This document shows positions 8,309 through 14,267 of a stretch of 64,000 bases of DNA, piece by piece. Below the pieces are notes generated by a model. It saw only the letters and a list, made by a program, of their open reading frames with translations. It had not been told where the DNA came from and made no database searches. The number at the start of each line of letters is the position of its first letter. Position 1 is the stretch's first letter. The stretch comes from UBA10649 sp965278965 (GTDB taxonomy: Bacteria; Actinomycetota; Actinomycetes; S36-B12). A program made the translations under genes and the position numbers. The stretch is taken from contig OZ257127.1 of assembly GCA_965278965.1 (NCBI GenBank), positions 806,001-870,000 of the forward strand. Reading direction: 5' to 3'.

Positions 8309-9084
8309 GCGGAGGGCCGTTCCGCAGTGGCGGTGATGGCCCACGCGGCGAGGACCTCGATGCTGTCGGCGAGCTGCGCCCGGCTCGGACGCATGGCGAC
8401 CTGGGGCAACGCTGCAAGGCCGGCGACGACGGGCATCACCGCCGGGCGCATCGCCGGGTCGACGCCAGCGGCGACCCCGGCCACCGCGCTGATGCGTGCC
8501 GGACCGACGATGTCCCGGAGCTCTGAAGGCCCGGGGTGCAGCCCCTCGATGACGGCCACCGCCGCGATGGGGCAGGGCCTGACGGGTCGGTCGAGCACGA
8601 CGACGCCGGCGTCGGTGGGCGACCGGAGCGGGTCCGCCCGCAAGCCTGCTCGTCGCGCCCAGGCGGCCGTCGCCACCGGCGGCGCTGAGCGCACGTGCGC
8701 CAGGACGACTCCGCGGACGCACGACACCGGGACGAGGCGCTCGCCGAGCACCCCCCACCCACGGTGGGCCAGCCCGAGCCAGAACAGCTCGACGTCGCCG
8801 ATGGTCCCGGTCAGCAGGACCGCCGCGCTGCTGCCGGGAGCGGTGACGACAGTGGCGCCCAGGAGGTGGTAGCCGCGACGCACGTAGGACAAGGGCTCCC
8901 CCCACCCGTGTCGCAGGGCGAGCGCGACGGCGTCGGGATCGGGGGTCTCGCGGGAGACCTCGACGTCGACGCCGCCATCGGAGTCGATGCGGACGACGCC
9001 GAGCCCGGGGAACCGCGCGACCCAGGGTTCGCTCGACCGGTCGACCGACGGGCCGGTCCCGAACGCGTCGGGATCGGCACCCAC
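8305..9084 (-). CDS. HPr-kinase-fold protein with destroyed nucleotide site (K3)
   Basis: About 259 residues from the GTG reading VGADPDAF. It aligns by eye with K2: YHLLGATVVTAP corresponds to VTFLHASVVTGP, and LGLAHRGWGVLGERLVPVS to VSLVDQGWGLCVDDSAPIV. The P-loop position reads LLTGTIGDVELFW, with no GKST, and the VDD acidic pair has become LGE. Both nucleotide-binding elements are therefore lost while the fold and gene order remain. It starts only 10 bp after the clpX stop and is coupled to the sulfotransferase downstream. I infer a non-catalytic partner or scaffold for K2, or a decaying paralogue; the long intact frame favours retention. Confidence 0.72.
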   Translation of the reverse strand: MGADPDAFGTGPSVDRSSEPWVARFPGLGVVRIDSDGGVDVEVSRETPDPDAVALALRHGWGEPLSYVRRGYHLLGATVVTAPGSSAAVLLTGTIGDVELFWLGLAHRGWGVLGERLVPVSCVRGVVLAHVRSAPPVATAAWARRAGLRADPLRSPTDAGVVVLDRPVRPCPIAAVAVIEGLHPGPSELRDIVGPARISAVAGVAAGVDPAMRPAVMPVVAGLAALPQVAMRPSRAQLADSIEVLAAWAITATAERPSA

Positions 9085-9094
9085 GCGGGTGGTC

Positions 9095-10414
9095 CTAGGC
9101 GGACTTCTCGCCGCGCTCGCCGCCGTCGCGGGAGCGCCGCGACCGGGTGGGAGCCTCGCGCGGCACGAGCGTGGGGTTGACGTTGTCGCGCACGACCGCG
9201 TCGGTGATGACGACCTTGGCGATGTCGGTGCGGCTGGGCACGTCATACATGACGTTCAACAGCACCTCCTCGAGGATCGCGCGCAGGCCGCGGGCACCAG
9301 TGCCGCGCAGCAGCGCCTGGTCGGCGATCTCGTCGAGCGCCTCGGGCGCGAACTCCAGCTCGACGCCGTCGAGCTCGAACAGCCGCTGGTACTGGCGCAC
9401 GAGCGCGTTGCGCGGCTCGGTGAGCACGGCGACGAGAGCCGCCCGGTCGAGCTTGCTGACCGAGGTGAACACCGGCAGGCGGCCGATGAACTCCGGGATC
9501 ATGCCGAACTTCAGCAGGTCCTCCGGCATGACGTGGCTGAAGATGTCGTCCGGGTCGGTCTCGTCGTCCACCCGCTCGCCGTCGACCAGGTCGAAGGTGA
9601 AGCCGAGCCGCTTGTGGCCCATCCGCTGCTCGACGAGCGCGTCGAGGCCGGCGAACGCCCCGCCCACGATGAACAGCACGTTCGTCGTGTCGATCTGGAT
9701 GAACTCCTGGTGGGGATGCTTGCGACCACCCTGGGGCGGCACCGACGCGGTCGTGCCCTCGAGGATCTTCAGCAGCGCCTGCTGCACGCCCTCGCCCGAC
9801 ACGTCGCGCGTGATCGACGGGTTCTCGCTCTTGCGGGCGACCTTGTCGATCTCGTCGATGTAGATGATCCCCGTCTCGGCCCGCTTCACGTCGTAGTCGG
9901 CCGCCTGGATCAGCTTGAGCAGGATGTTCTCTACGTCCTCGCCGACGTAGCCGGCCTCCGTCAGTGCTGTCGCGTCCGCGATCGCGAACGGGACGTTGAG
10001 CATGCGCGCCAGCGTCTGCGCCAGCAGCGTCTTGCCCGACCCGGTGGGACCGAGCAGGAGGATGTTGGACTTGGCGAGCTCGACCCGCTCGTCCTTGGAC
10101 CGCTCCGATGCGCCGGCCTCGGCCTGCACGCGCTTGTAGTGGTTGTAGACGGCGACGGCGAGGGACTTCTTGGCGGCGTCCTGGCCGATCACGTACTGGT
10201 CGAGGAACTCGAAGATCTCGCGAGGCTTGGGCAGCTCACCCCAGGTGGACTCGGCCGCCTCGCTGAGCTCCTCCTCGATGATCTCGTTGCACAGGTCGAT
10301 GCACTCGTCGCAGATGTAGACGCCGGGGCCGGCGATCAGCTTCTTGACCTGCTTCTGGCTCTTGCCGCAGAAGGAGCACTTGAGCAGGTCGCCGCTCTCG
10401 CCGATCCGTGCCAC
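9095..10414 (-). CDS. clpX: ClpX, ATP-dependent unfoldase of the ClpXP protease
   Basis: 439 residues from the GTG reading VARIGESG, with an upstream GAGAGGGG Shine-Dalgarno. The zinc-binding domain has CSFC near residue 11 and CDEC about 20 residues later. The AAA+ part has Walker A GPTGSGKT, the pore loop region GYVGEDVEN, Walker B IIYIDEIDK and sensor/arginine region FIGRLPV. All key residues are present. It unfolds tagged proteins and feeds them to ClpP1P2. In actinobacteria clpX normally follows clpP2 directly; here clpP2 is 25.6 kb away on the same strand, so clpX must have its own promoter in 10415-10625. Three system A genes follow it with a 10-bp gap. Confidence 0.98.
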   Translation of the reverse strand: MARIGESGDLLKCSFCGKSQKQVKKLIAGPGVYICDECIDLCNEIIEEELSEAAESTWGELPKPREIFEFLDQYVIGQDAAKKSLAVAVYNHYKRVQAEAGASERSKDERVELAKSNILLLGPTGSGKTLLAQTLARMLNVPFAIADATALTEAGYVGEDVENILLKLIQAADYDVKRAETGIIYIDEIDKVARKSENPSITRDVSGEGVQQALLKILEGTTASVPPQGGRKHPHQEFIQIDTTNVLFIVGGAFAGLDALVEQRMGHKRLGFTFDLVDGERVDDETDPDDIFSHVMPEDLLKFGMIPEFIGRLPVFTSVSKLDRAALVAVLTEPRNALVRQYQRLFELDGVELEFAPEALDEIADQALLRGTGARGLRAILEEVLLNVMYDVPSRTDIAKVVITDAVVRDNVNPTLVPREAPTRSRRSRDGGERGEKSA

Positions 10415-10625
10415 TTCATCGCCCCTCTCACCCCCCGGGAGCGGTCTGCTCCGCGGGCAGCCACCGACGGGCGGCCAGGTCCGGCCACCGCCCTGTCGTA
10501 GGGGCTGGTATGAGGACCGTACCCCGGGGACCGGCCGTACGCAGCCCTCCGGCGCGCCGACGGCGACCACGGGCGCCCGACGGGCCGCCCCGACGGGCTC
10601 CCCTCGGGCCCTACACTCACGGCGC
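10415..10625. promoter_or_regulatory. Divergent intergenic region between clpX and the system B operon
   Basis: About 210 bp without a convincing gene. It must drive clpX leftward and the PqqD-ABC-kinase operon rightward. For the rightward genes a -10-like TACACT ends 8 bp before the GTG of the PqqD gene, close enough for a leaderless or nearly leaderless transcript. I see no clear -35 at the right distance. For clpX a purine-rich GAGAGGGG lies before the start. Because the native clpP2 promoter is no longer upstream, this region probably arose or was recruited when the island was inserted. Confidence 0.4.
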
Positions 10626-10895
10626 GTGAGCACCCCCATCCGCCGCACCCCAGGCGTCCTGGAGGCCGAGGTCGACGGCGACCGGGTCCTCATGCACCCG
10701 GCGACGTTCGCCTATTTCGGCCTCAGCGACACCGGCGCGGCCGTCTGGGCGCTCATCGACGACGACCGCGATGCGGCCGCGATCGTGGCCGAGCTGACCA
10801 CGGAGTACGCGGCGGACGAGGCCACGATCGGCGCGGACGTCTCCGCGTTCCTCGCCGGCCTCGAGGACGCCGACCTCATCGCCCCCGTCAGCTGA
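10626..10895 (+). CDS. PqqD-like RiPP recognition element (lasso B1/E type), system B
   Basis: 89 residues from GTG (VSTPIRRTPG). The pattern VDGDRVLMHPATFAYFGLSDTGAAVWALIDD followed by a helical C-terminus is that of PqqD/RRE proteins. It is the first gene of a rightward operon, with 9 bp to the ABC exporter, then a kinase and the four family B precursors. It is expected to bind the WTTPTI-type leader of those precursors and present it to B2 and the cyclase. It differs clearly in sequence from the PqqD proteins at 1430 and 41024, so each RRE is likely matched to its own leader type. Confidence 0.88.
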   Translation: MSTPIRRTPGVLEAEVDGDRVLMHPATFAYFGLSDTGAAVWALIDDDRDAAAIVAELTTEYAADEATIGADVSAFLAGLEDADLIAPVS

Positions 10896-10904
10896 CCGGC
10901 GGCG

Positions 10905-12680
10905 ATGTCCACCGGCGACCCGCAGGTGTCCGCCCCTGACCGCACGCCCGGACCCGGGCGTGCCGGACTCCGAGCGGACGCCCGGGCGCTGCTGTCGATG
11001 GCGTGGACGGTCGAGCCGCGGCGCATGACGCTCCAGGTCGCCCTCCTCCTGGCAACCGGCCTCACCGGTGGCGTGAGCCTCCTGCTGCTCGTGCCGGTCG
11101 TGAACTCGGTCGCCGCGTCCAGCGGTGGGGACCCGGTCGCCATCCCGGCCCTCGGGACGTGGGACCTGTCGGCCGTGCCACTGGCCGTCCTGCTCGGCGC
11201 CGTCGTCGCGCTGGTGGCCGGCCAAGCCCTGCTGGTCCGGTGGTCGGCCGTCAACGCGGTCCTCCTCCAGCAGCGCCTCGTCGACCGACTGCGCGGCGAC
11301 GCGCTCGACGCGATCCTCTCCGCGCGGTGGTCCTACATCCTCGGAGCGCGGCGCAGCGACATCACCGAGGTGGCCACGAGCGGTGCGTCGCGGGCAGGGT
11401 CGGCGTTCACCGCCCTGCTGCAGGGCTCCGTCTCGGCGGTCATCGCCTTCGCGACGGCCGTCGTGTCCGGGATCGTCGCCCCGATACTGACGGTGATCGT
11501 CGTGGTCGCGATGGCGCTCATGCTCGCTGCGCTGCTGCGAAGCCTCCGTCCTGCGCACGAGCTCGGCCGCTCGTACGGACAGCGCAACCGCGCACTTCAG
11601 GCCGCGATGGCGGACTCGCTGGACTCCCTGCGGCTGGTCCGGGCGCACGGCGCGGCGCACGTCTGGCGGCGGCAGCTGGGCGACGCGCTCGTCGACACGC
11701 GCGCGGCCCAGCTCGACCACACGCGACGGACCTCGACCACCGCAGCTGTCGCGACGATCGGCGTGGTCCTCTGTGCCGCCGCGCTCGTGCTCGTCGCCGT
11801 CGAGCTGGATGTACCGGCGTCGACGATCGTCCTGGTCCTCGTGCTCGCCGCGCGGCTGGCCCAGGCCGTGCGGACGCTCGCCAGCAGCCTGCAGCAAGCG
11901 GCCAACGCGCTCCCCGCCGTCCGTGACCTCGCCGAGCTCACGGCGTCGGCCACCGCCGCGCGGGAGGCGCCGTCCACCGGGGCCGAGCTGCCCGCCGCGG
12001 CCCCCGGCGCGCCGACCGTCCGCCTGCGCGACGTGACGTTCCGCTACCCCGGGTCGCAGGAAGGCGTGACGGACCTGTCGTTCGATCTTCGGACCGGGCA
12101 CATCACGGCCGTCGTCGGGCCGTCCGGCGCCGGCAAGTCCACGACGGCGGACCTCGTGCTCGGGCTGCTCACGCCGGACCGCGGCGTCGTCGAGGTCGAC
12201 GGCACGCCCCTGACCGCCGACTTGTTGGGACCGTGGCGCCGCCGCGTCGCCTACGTGCCACAGGAGACCGTCCTGCTGCCGGGGACCCTGCGCTGGAACC
12301 TCACCTGGTCGGCGGGTCGCGAGGTCACCGACGGCGCCTGCTGGGACGCGCTCGACGGCGCCGCCGCCACATTCGCCCGCGACCTGCCCGACGGCCTCGA
12401 CACGCAGCTAGGTGATCGCGGCTCACGGCTGTCCGGCGGCCAGCGGCAGCGGTTGGCCATCGCCCGCGCGCTCCTTCGCGACCCCGAGCTGCTGGTGCTG
12501 GACGAGGCGACCTCGGCCCTCGACGATGCGACGGAGTCCGCGGTCATGGCCGTCGTCAGCGGCCTCGCCCCACGCCTGACCGTCCTCGTCATCGCCCACC
12601 GCGCGAGCACGATCGACGCGGCCCACGACGTCGTCGAGCTCGCCGGGGGTCGGGTCGTGCGGCTCCGGACCGGCCGATGA
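10905..12680 (+). CDS. ABC exporter (fused membrane and ATPase domains), lasso D type
   Basis: 591 residues. The first ~330 hold about six membrane segments, for example VALLLATGLTGGVSLLLLVPVV near residue 45 and a paired set near 170-210. The ATPase domain has Walker A GPSGAGKST, the Q-loop region VAYVPQETVLLPGT, signature LSGGQRQRL and Walker B LLVLDEATSALD. It is a half-transporter that should act as a homodimer. No peptidase-C39 domain is present, as expected for a lasso exporter where a separate B2 protein removes the leader. It sits between the PqqD gene and a kinase whose start overlaps its stop (ATGA). Export of the family B peptides and self-protection are inferred. Confidence 0.9.
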   Translation: MSTGDPQVSAPDRTPGPGRAGLRADARALLSMAWTVEPRRMTLQVALLLATGLTGGVSLLLLVPVVNSVAASSGGDPVAIPALGTWDLSAVPLAVLLGAVVALVAGQALLVRWSAVNAVLLQQRLVDRLRGDALDAILSARWSYILGARRSDITEVATSGASRAGSAFTALLQGSVSAVIAFATAVVSGIVAPILTVIVVVAMALMLAALLRSLRPAHELGRSYGQRNRALQAAMADSLDSLRLVRAHGAAHVWRRQLGDALVDTRAAQLDHTRRTSTTAAVATIGVVLCAAALVLVAVELDVPASTIVLVLVLAARLAQAVRTLASSLQQAANALPAVRDLAELTASATAAREAPSTGAELPAAAPGAPTVRLRDVTFRYPGSQEGVTDLSFDLRTGHITAVVGPSGAGKSTTADLVLGLLTPDRGVVEVDGTPLTADLLGPWRRRVAYVPQETVLLPGTLRWNLTWSAGREVTDGACWDALDGAAATFARDLPDGLDTQLGDRGSRLSGGQRQRLAIARALLRDPELLVLDEATSALDDATESAVMAVVSGLAPRLTVLVIAHRASTIDAAHDVVELAGGRVVRLRTGR

Positions 12681-13570
12681 GCCCGCATCTGCCCGAGGCG
12701 GTCGAGGACCGGCACGGTCCGGCAAGCACCTCTTGGGAGCGTCTGCCGGACCACCTGGGCATCGAGGTCCGCAGGGGCCCGGTTGCCGCCGAGCTCGTCG
12801 GGGCCGCTCGGCCGCGGCCCTGGCTCCAGGTCGCCGGCACCCGCGCCGTGATCGACCTCGTCGGGCCGGCGCGCCTTGAGGTCGCCGACGGGTCGTTCGT
12901 GACGCTCGACGTCACGCCCGAGGTGGAGGCCTCCGGCGACGTCGCGTGGATTGTGCAGGGCTGGGCGGTCGCGACGGCGATGCTGCAGCGGGGCCACCTA
13001 GTTGTGCACGCGTCGGCCGTGGATATCGACGGCTCGGCCGTGCTCGTCGCCGGCCGCTCCGGCGCGGGCAAGTCCACGACCGCCCTCGGGCTGCGCGCCC
13101 GAGGGCATCGACTCCTCGTCGACGACGTCTGCACGATCGTGGACATCGACGGCCGCCCGCATGTCCAGCCCTACCTTCGCGGGGTCAACCTCACCCCGGT
13201 GGCGGCCGCCGGGCTCGGCATCGCGTACGCGGACCTGTCTGCGTTGAGCGCGGGGCGGGGGAAGGCGAGCTTCGTGGCAGACGACCCTGGTCCCGATCCG
13301 GTCCCGGTCACCGCGGTCGCGATCCTCACTCCCGACGACCTCGTCGACGTCGTCCGGACCGAGCCGTTCACGGGGGCGCAGCGGCTGGCGGCCCTGGACC
13401 CCCACTGCGAGCGGGACGGGGCAGCCCCGGCGATCCTCGGTGCCGCGGCCCTGTTCGCGCGAACCGCCAGTCTCGCGAGCGCGGTCACGGTCGCGCGGGT
13501 CCGCCGTCCCGCTAGGTCGTGGCACCTCGATGCTGTATGCGCGGCCGTCGAAGAGGTCGGTCGGCGTTGA
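12677..13570 (+). CDS. HPr-kinase-fold protein, lasso tailoring kinase type (K4)
   Basis: 297 residues, start coupled to the exporter by an ATGA overlap. The series QGWAVATAMLQRG, VHASAV, P-loop GRSGAGKSTTA near residue 128 and LLVDDVCTIVD is complete. The last two bases before its stop lie in the TTGACA of the first family B precursor promoter (the hexamer begins at 13567), so the precursor array starts immediately. By analogy with paeninodin-type kinases it probably phosphorylates the family B products. Each family B tail keeps a Ser in the motif PSG, which is the most obvious common target. Confidence 0.85.
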   Translation: MSPHLPEAVEDRHGPASTSWERLPDHLGIEVRRGPVAAELVGAARPRPWLQVAGTRAVIDLVGPARLEVADGSFVTLDVTPEVEASGDVAWIVQGWAVATAMLQRGHLVVHASAVDIDGSAVLVAGRSGAGKSTTALGLRARGHRLLVDDVCTIVDIDGRPHVQPYLRGVNLTPVAAAGLGIAYADLSALSAGRGKASFVADDPGPDPVPVTAVAILTPDDLVDVVRTEPFTGAQRLAALDPHCERDGAAPAILGAAALFARTASLASAVTVARVRRPARSWHLDAVCAAVEEVGRR

Positions 13571-13595
13571 CAGGTGCCGACATCCCCACTTCGAT
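13567..13595 (+). promoter_or_regulatory. Promoter of first family B precursor, leaderless layout
   Basis: TTGACA at 13567-13572, a 17-bp spacer, then TTCGAT at 13590-13595. Six bases separate the -10 from the ATG, so transcription would start at or within a base or two of the start codon. There is no Shine-Dalgarno. The same arrangement occurs before the other three family B genes. Confidence 0.7.
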
Positions 13596-13601
13596 CAGGC
13601 C

Positions 13602-13724
13602 ATGACGACGCCGTGGACCACCCCGACGATCACCGCCCTCGCCGCCGCCCAGGACGCCATGTCCGGTGGCGGGTGGGAGCCGAGCGAGAGCCAGTACAGC
13701 AGCCCCTCCGGGCTGCCCAACTGA
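13602..13724 (+). CDS. Lasso-peptide precursor, family B member 1 (40 aa)
   Basis: 40 residues. The leader begins MTTPWTTPTITALAAAQDAM, carrying the motif WTTPTI in place of YxxPxL. Gly lies exactly 14 residues after the motif Pro, the usual distance to lasso core residue 1. The core is then GGGWEPSE followed by SQYSSPSGLPN, with Glu at position 8 as ring acceptor and an 11-residue tail. The usual Thr at leader position -2 is Met. The tail ends in the family motif PSG. First of four tandem genes, each with its own promoter. Confidence 0.85.
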   Translation: MTTPWTTPTITALAAAQDAMSGGGWEPSESQYSSPSGLPN

Positions 13725-13743
13725 GCCGCGCGACGGGCGGTCG

Positions 13744-13773
13744 TTGACACATAGGTGGACGAGCCGCTTCGAT
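13744..13773 (+). promoter_or_regulatory. Promoter of second family B precursor, leaderless layout
   Basis: TTGACA at 13744-13749, an 18-bp spacer, TTCGAT at 13768-13773 and six bases to the ATG at 13780. It lies in the short gap after the first precursor, so this gene can be expressed on its own. Confidence 0.7.
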
Positions 13774-13779
13774 CACGGC

Positions 13780-13902
13780 ATGACGACGCCGTGGACCACC
13801 CCGACGATCACGACTCTCGCCCCCGCCCAGGACGCCATGTCCGGCATCACCGACTGGGACTTCGAGAACAGCTTCACCAACCCGTCCGGCCAGGCCAGCT
13901 GA
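13780..13902 (+). CDS. Lasso-peptide precursor, family B member 2 (40 aa)
   Basis: 40 residues with a leader nearly identical to member 1 (MTTPWTTPTITTLAPAQDAM). The predicted core is GITDWDFE then NSFTNPSGQAS: Gly1 at +14 from the motif Pro, acceptor Glu8, tail of 11. The ring sequence differs fully from the other members while leader and tail end (NPSGQ) are kept. This is the pattern of a diversified precursor array processed by one set of enzymes. Confidence 0.86.
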   Translation: MTTPWTTPTITTLAPAQDAMSGITDWDFENSFTNPSGQAS

Positions 13903-13918
13903 AGCACGGCGGCCGCCC

Positions 13919-13948
13919 TTGACGCTGGCCGGGCATGACCGATGGGAT
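13919..13948 (+). promoter_or_regulatory. Promoter of third family B precursor, leaderless layout
   Basis: TTGACG at 13919-13924, an 18-bp spacer, TGGGAT at 13943-13948 and six bases to the ATG at 13955. Both hexamers are slightly weaker than in the sister promoters, but spacing and distance to ATG are the same. Confidence 0.6.
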
Positions 13949-13954
13949 GACCCC

Positions 13955-14077
13955 ATGACGAACCCCTGGTCCGCCCCGAAGCTCAACGCCCTTGCCAGCG
14001 CACAGGACGCCCAGTCGGGGGAGAACGACTTCTTCTTCGAGGACGAGATCTACTGCAACCCCTCGGGCCAGGTCTGA
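13955..14077 (+). CDS. Lasso-peptide precursor, family B member 3 (40 aa)
   Basis: 40 residues; leader MTNPWSAPKLNALASAQDAQ, where WSAPKL is the closest match in the array to YxxPxL. The core is GENDFFFE followed by DEIYCNPSGQV, with Gly1 and acceptor Glu8. It is very acidic and aromatic and holds the only Cys of the family B cores. Glu2, Asp4 and Asp9 are also acidic, but Glu8 is the position shared with members 1 and 2. The tail ends NPSGQV. Confidence 0.86.
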   Translation: MTNPWSAPKLNALASAQDAQSGENDFFFEDEIYCNPSGQV

Positions 14078-14095
14078 CCCACGCGGGGCGGGGCG

Positions 14096-14124
14096 TTGAC
14101 ACCGCACGACTGCGCCGGTTCGAT
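14096..14124 (+). promoter_or_regulatory. Promoter of fourth family B precursor, leaderless layout
   Basis: TTGACA at 14096-14101, a 17-bp spacer, TTCGAT at 14119-14124 and six bases to the ATG at 14131. It is identical in both hexamers to the promoters of members 1 and 2. Confidence 0.7.
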
Positions 14125-14130
14125 GGCGCG

Positions 14131-14256
14131 ATGACGATGCCGTGGACCGCGCCCACGATCACCCCCCTCACGACCGCCCAAGACGCGCAGGGCGGCGGCT
14201 TGTACACCGGCCACGTCGAGCAGTTCGGGTCGAACCCGTCGGGGCAGCCCGCCTGA
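14131..14256 (+). CDS. Lasso-peptide precursor, family B member 4 (41 aa)
   Basis: 41 residues; leader MTMPWTAPTITPLTTAQDAQ. By the +14 rule the core starts GGLYTGHVE with the acceptor Glu at position 9, one more than its sisters. If cleavage is one residue later the ring is the common eight (GLYTGHVE). The tail is QFGSNPSGQPA and again contains NPSGQ. The end is 12 bp from the convergent stop of the synthetase gene, so this closes the array. Confidence 0.85.
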   Translation: MTMPWTAPTITPLTTAQDAQGGGLYTGHVEQFGSNPSGQPA

Positions 14257-14267
14257 CACGGCTGCCG

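Noticed and set aside
8987..10501. Long plus-strand frame opposite clpX
   Set aside because: Leu/Val/Asp-rich shadow of clpX, which is unmistakable on the other strand.
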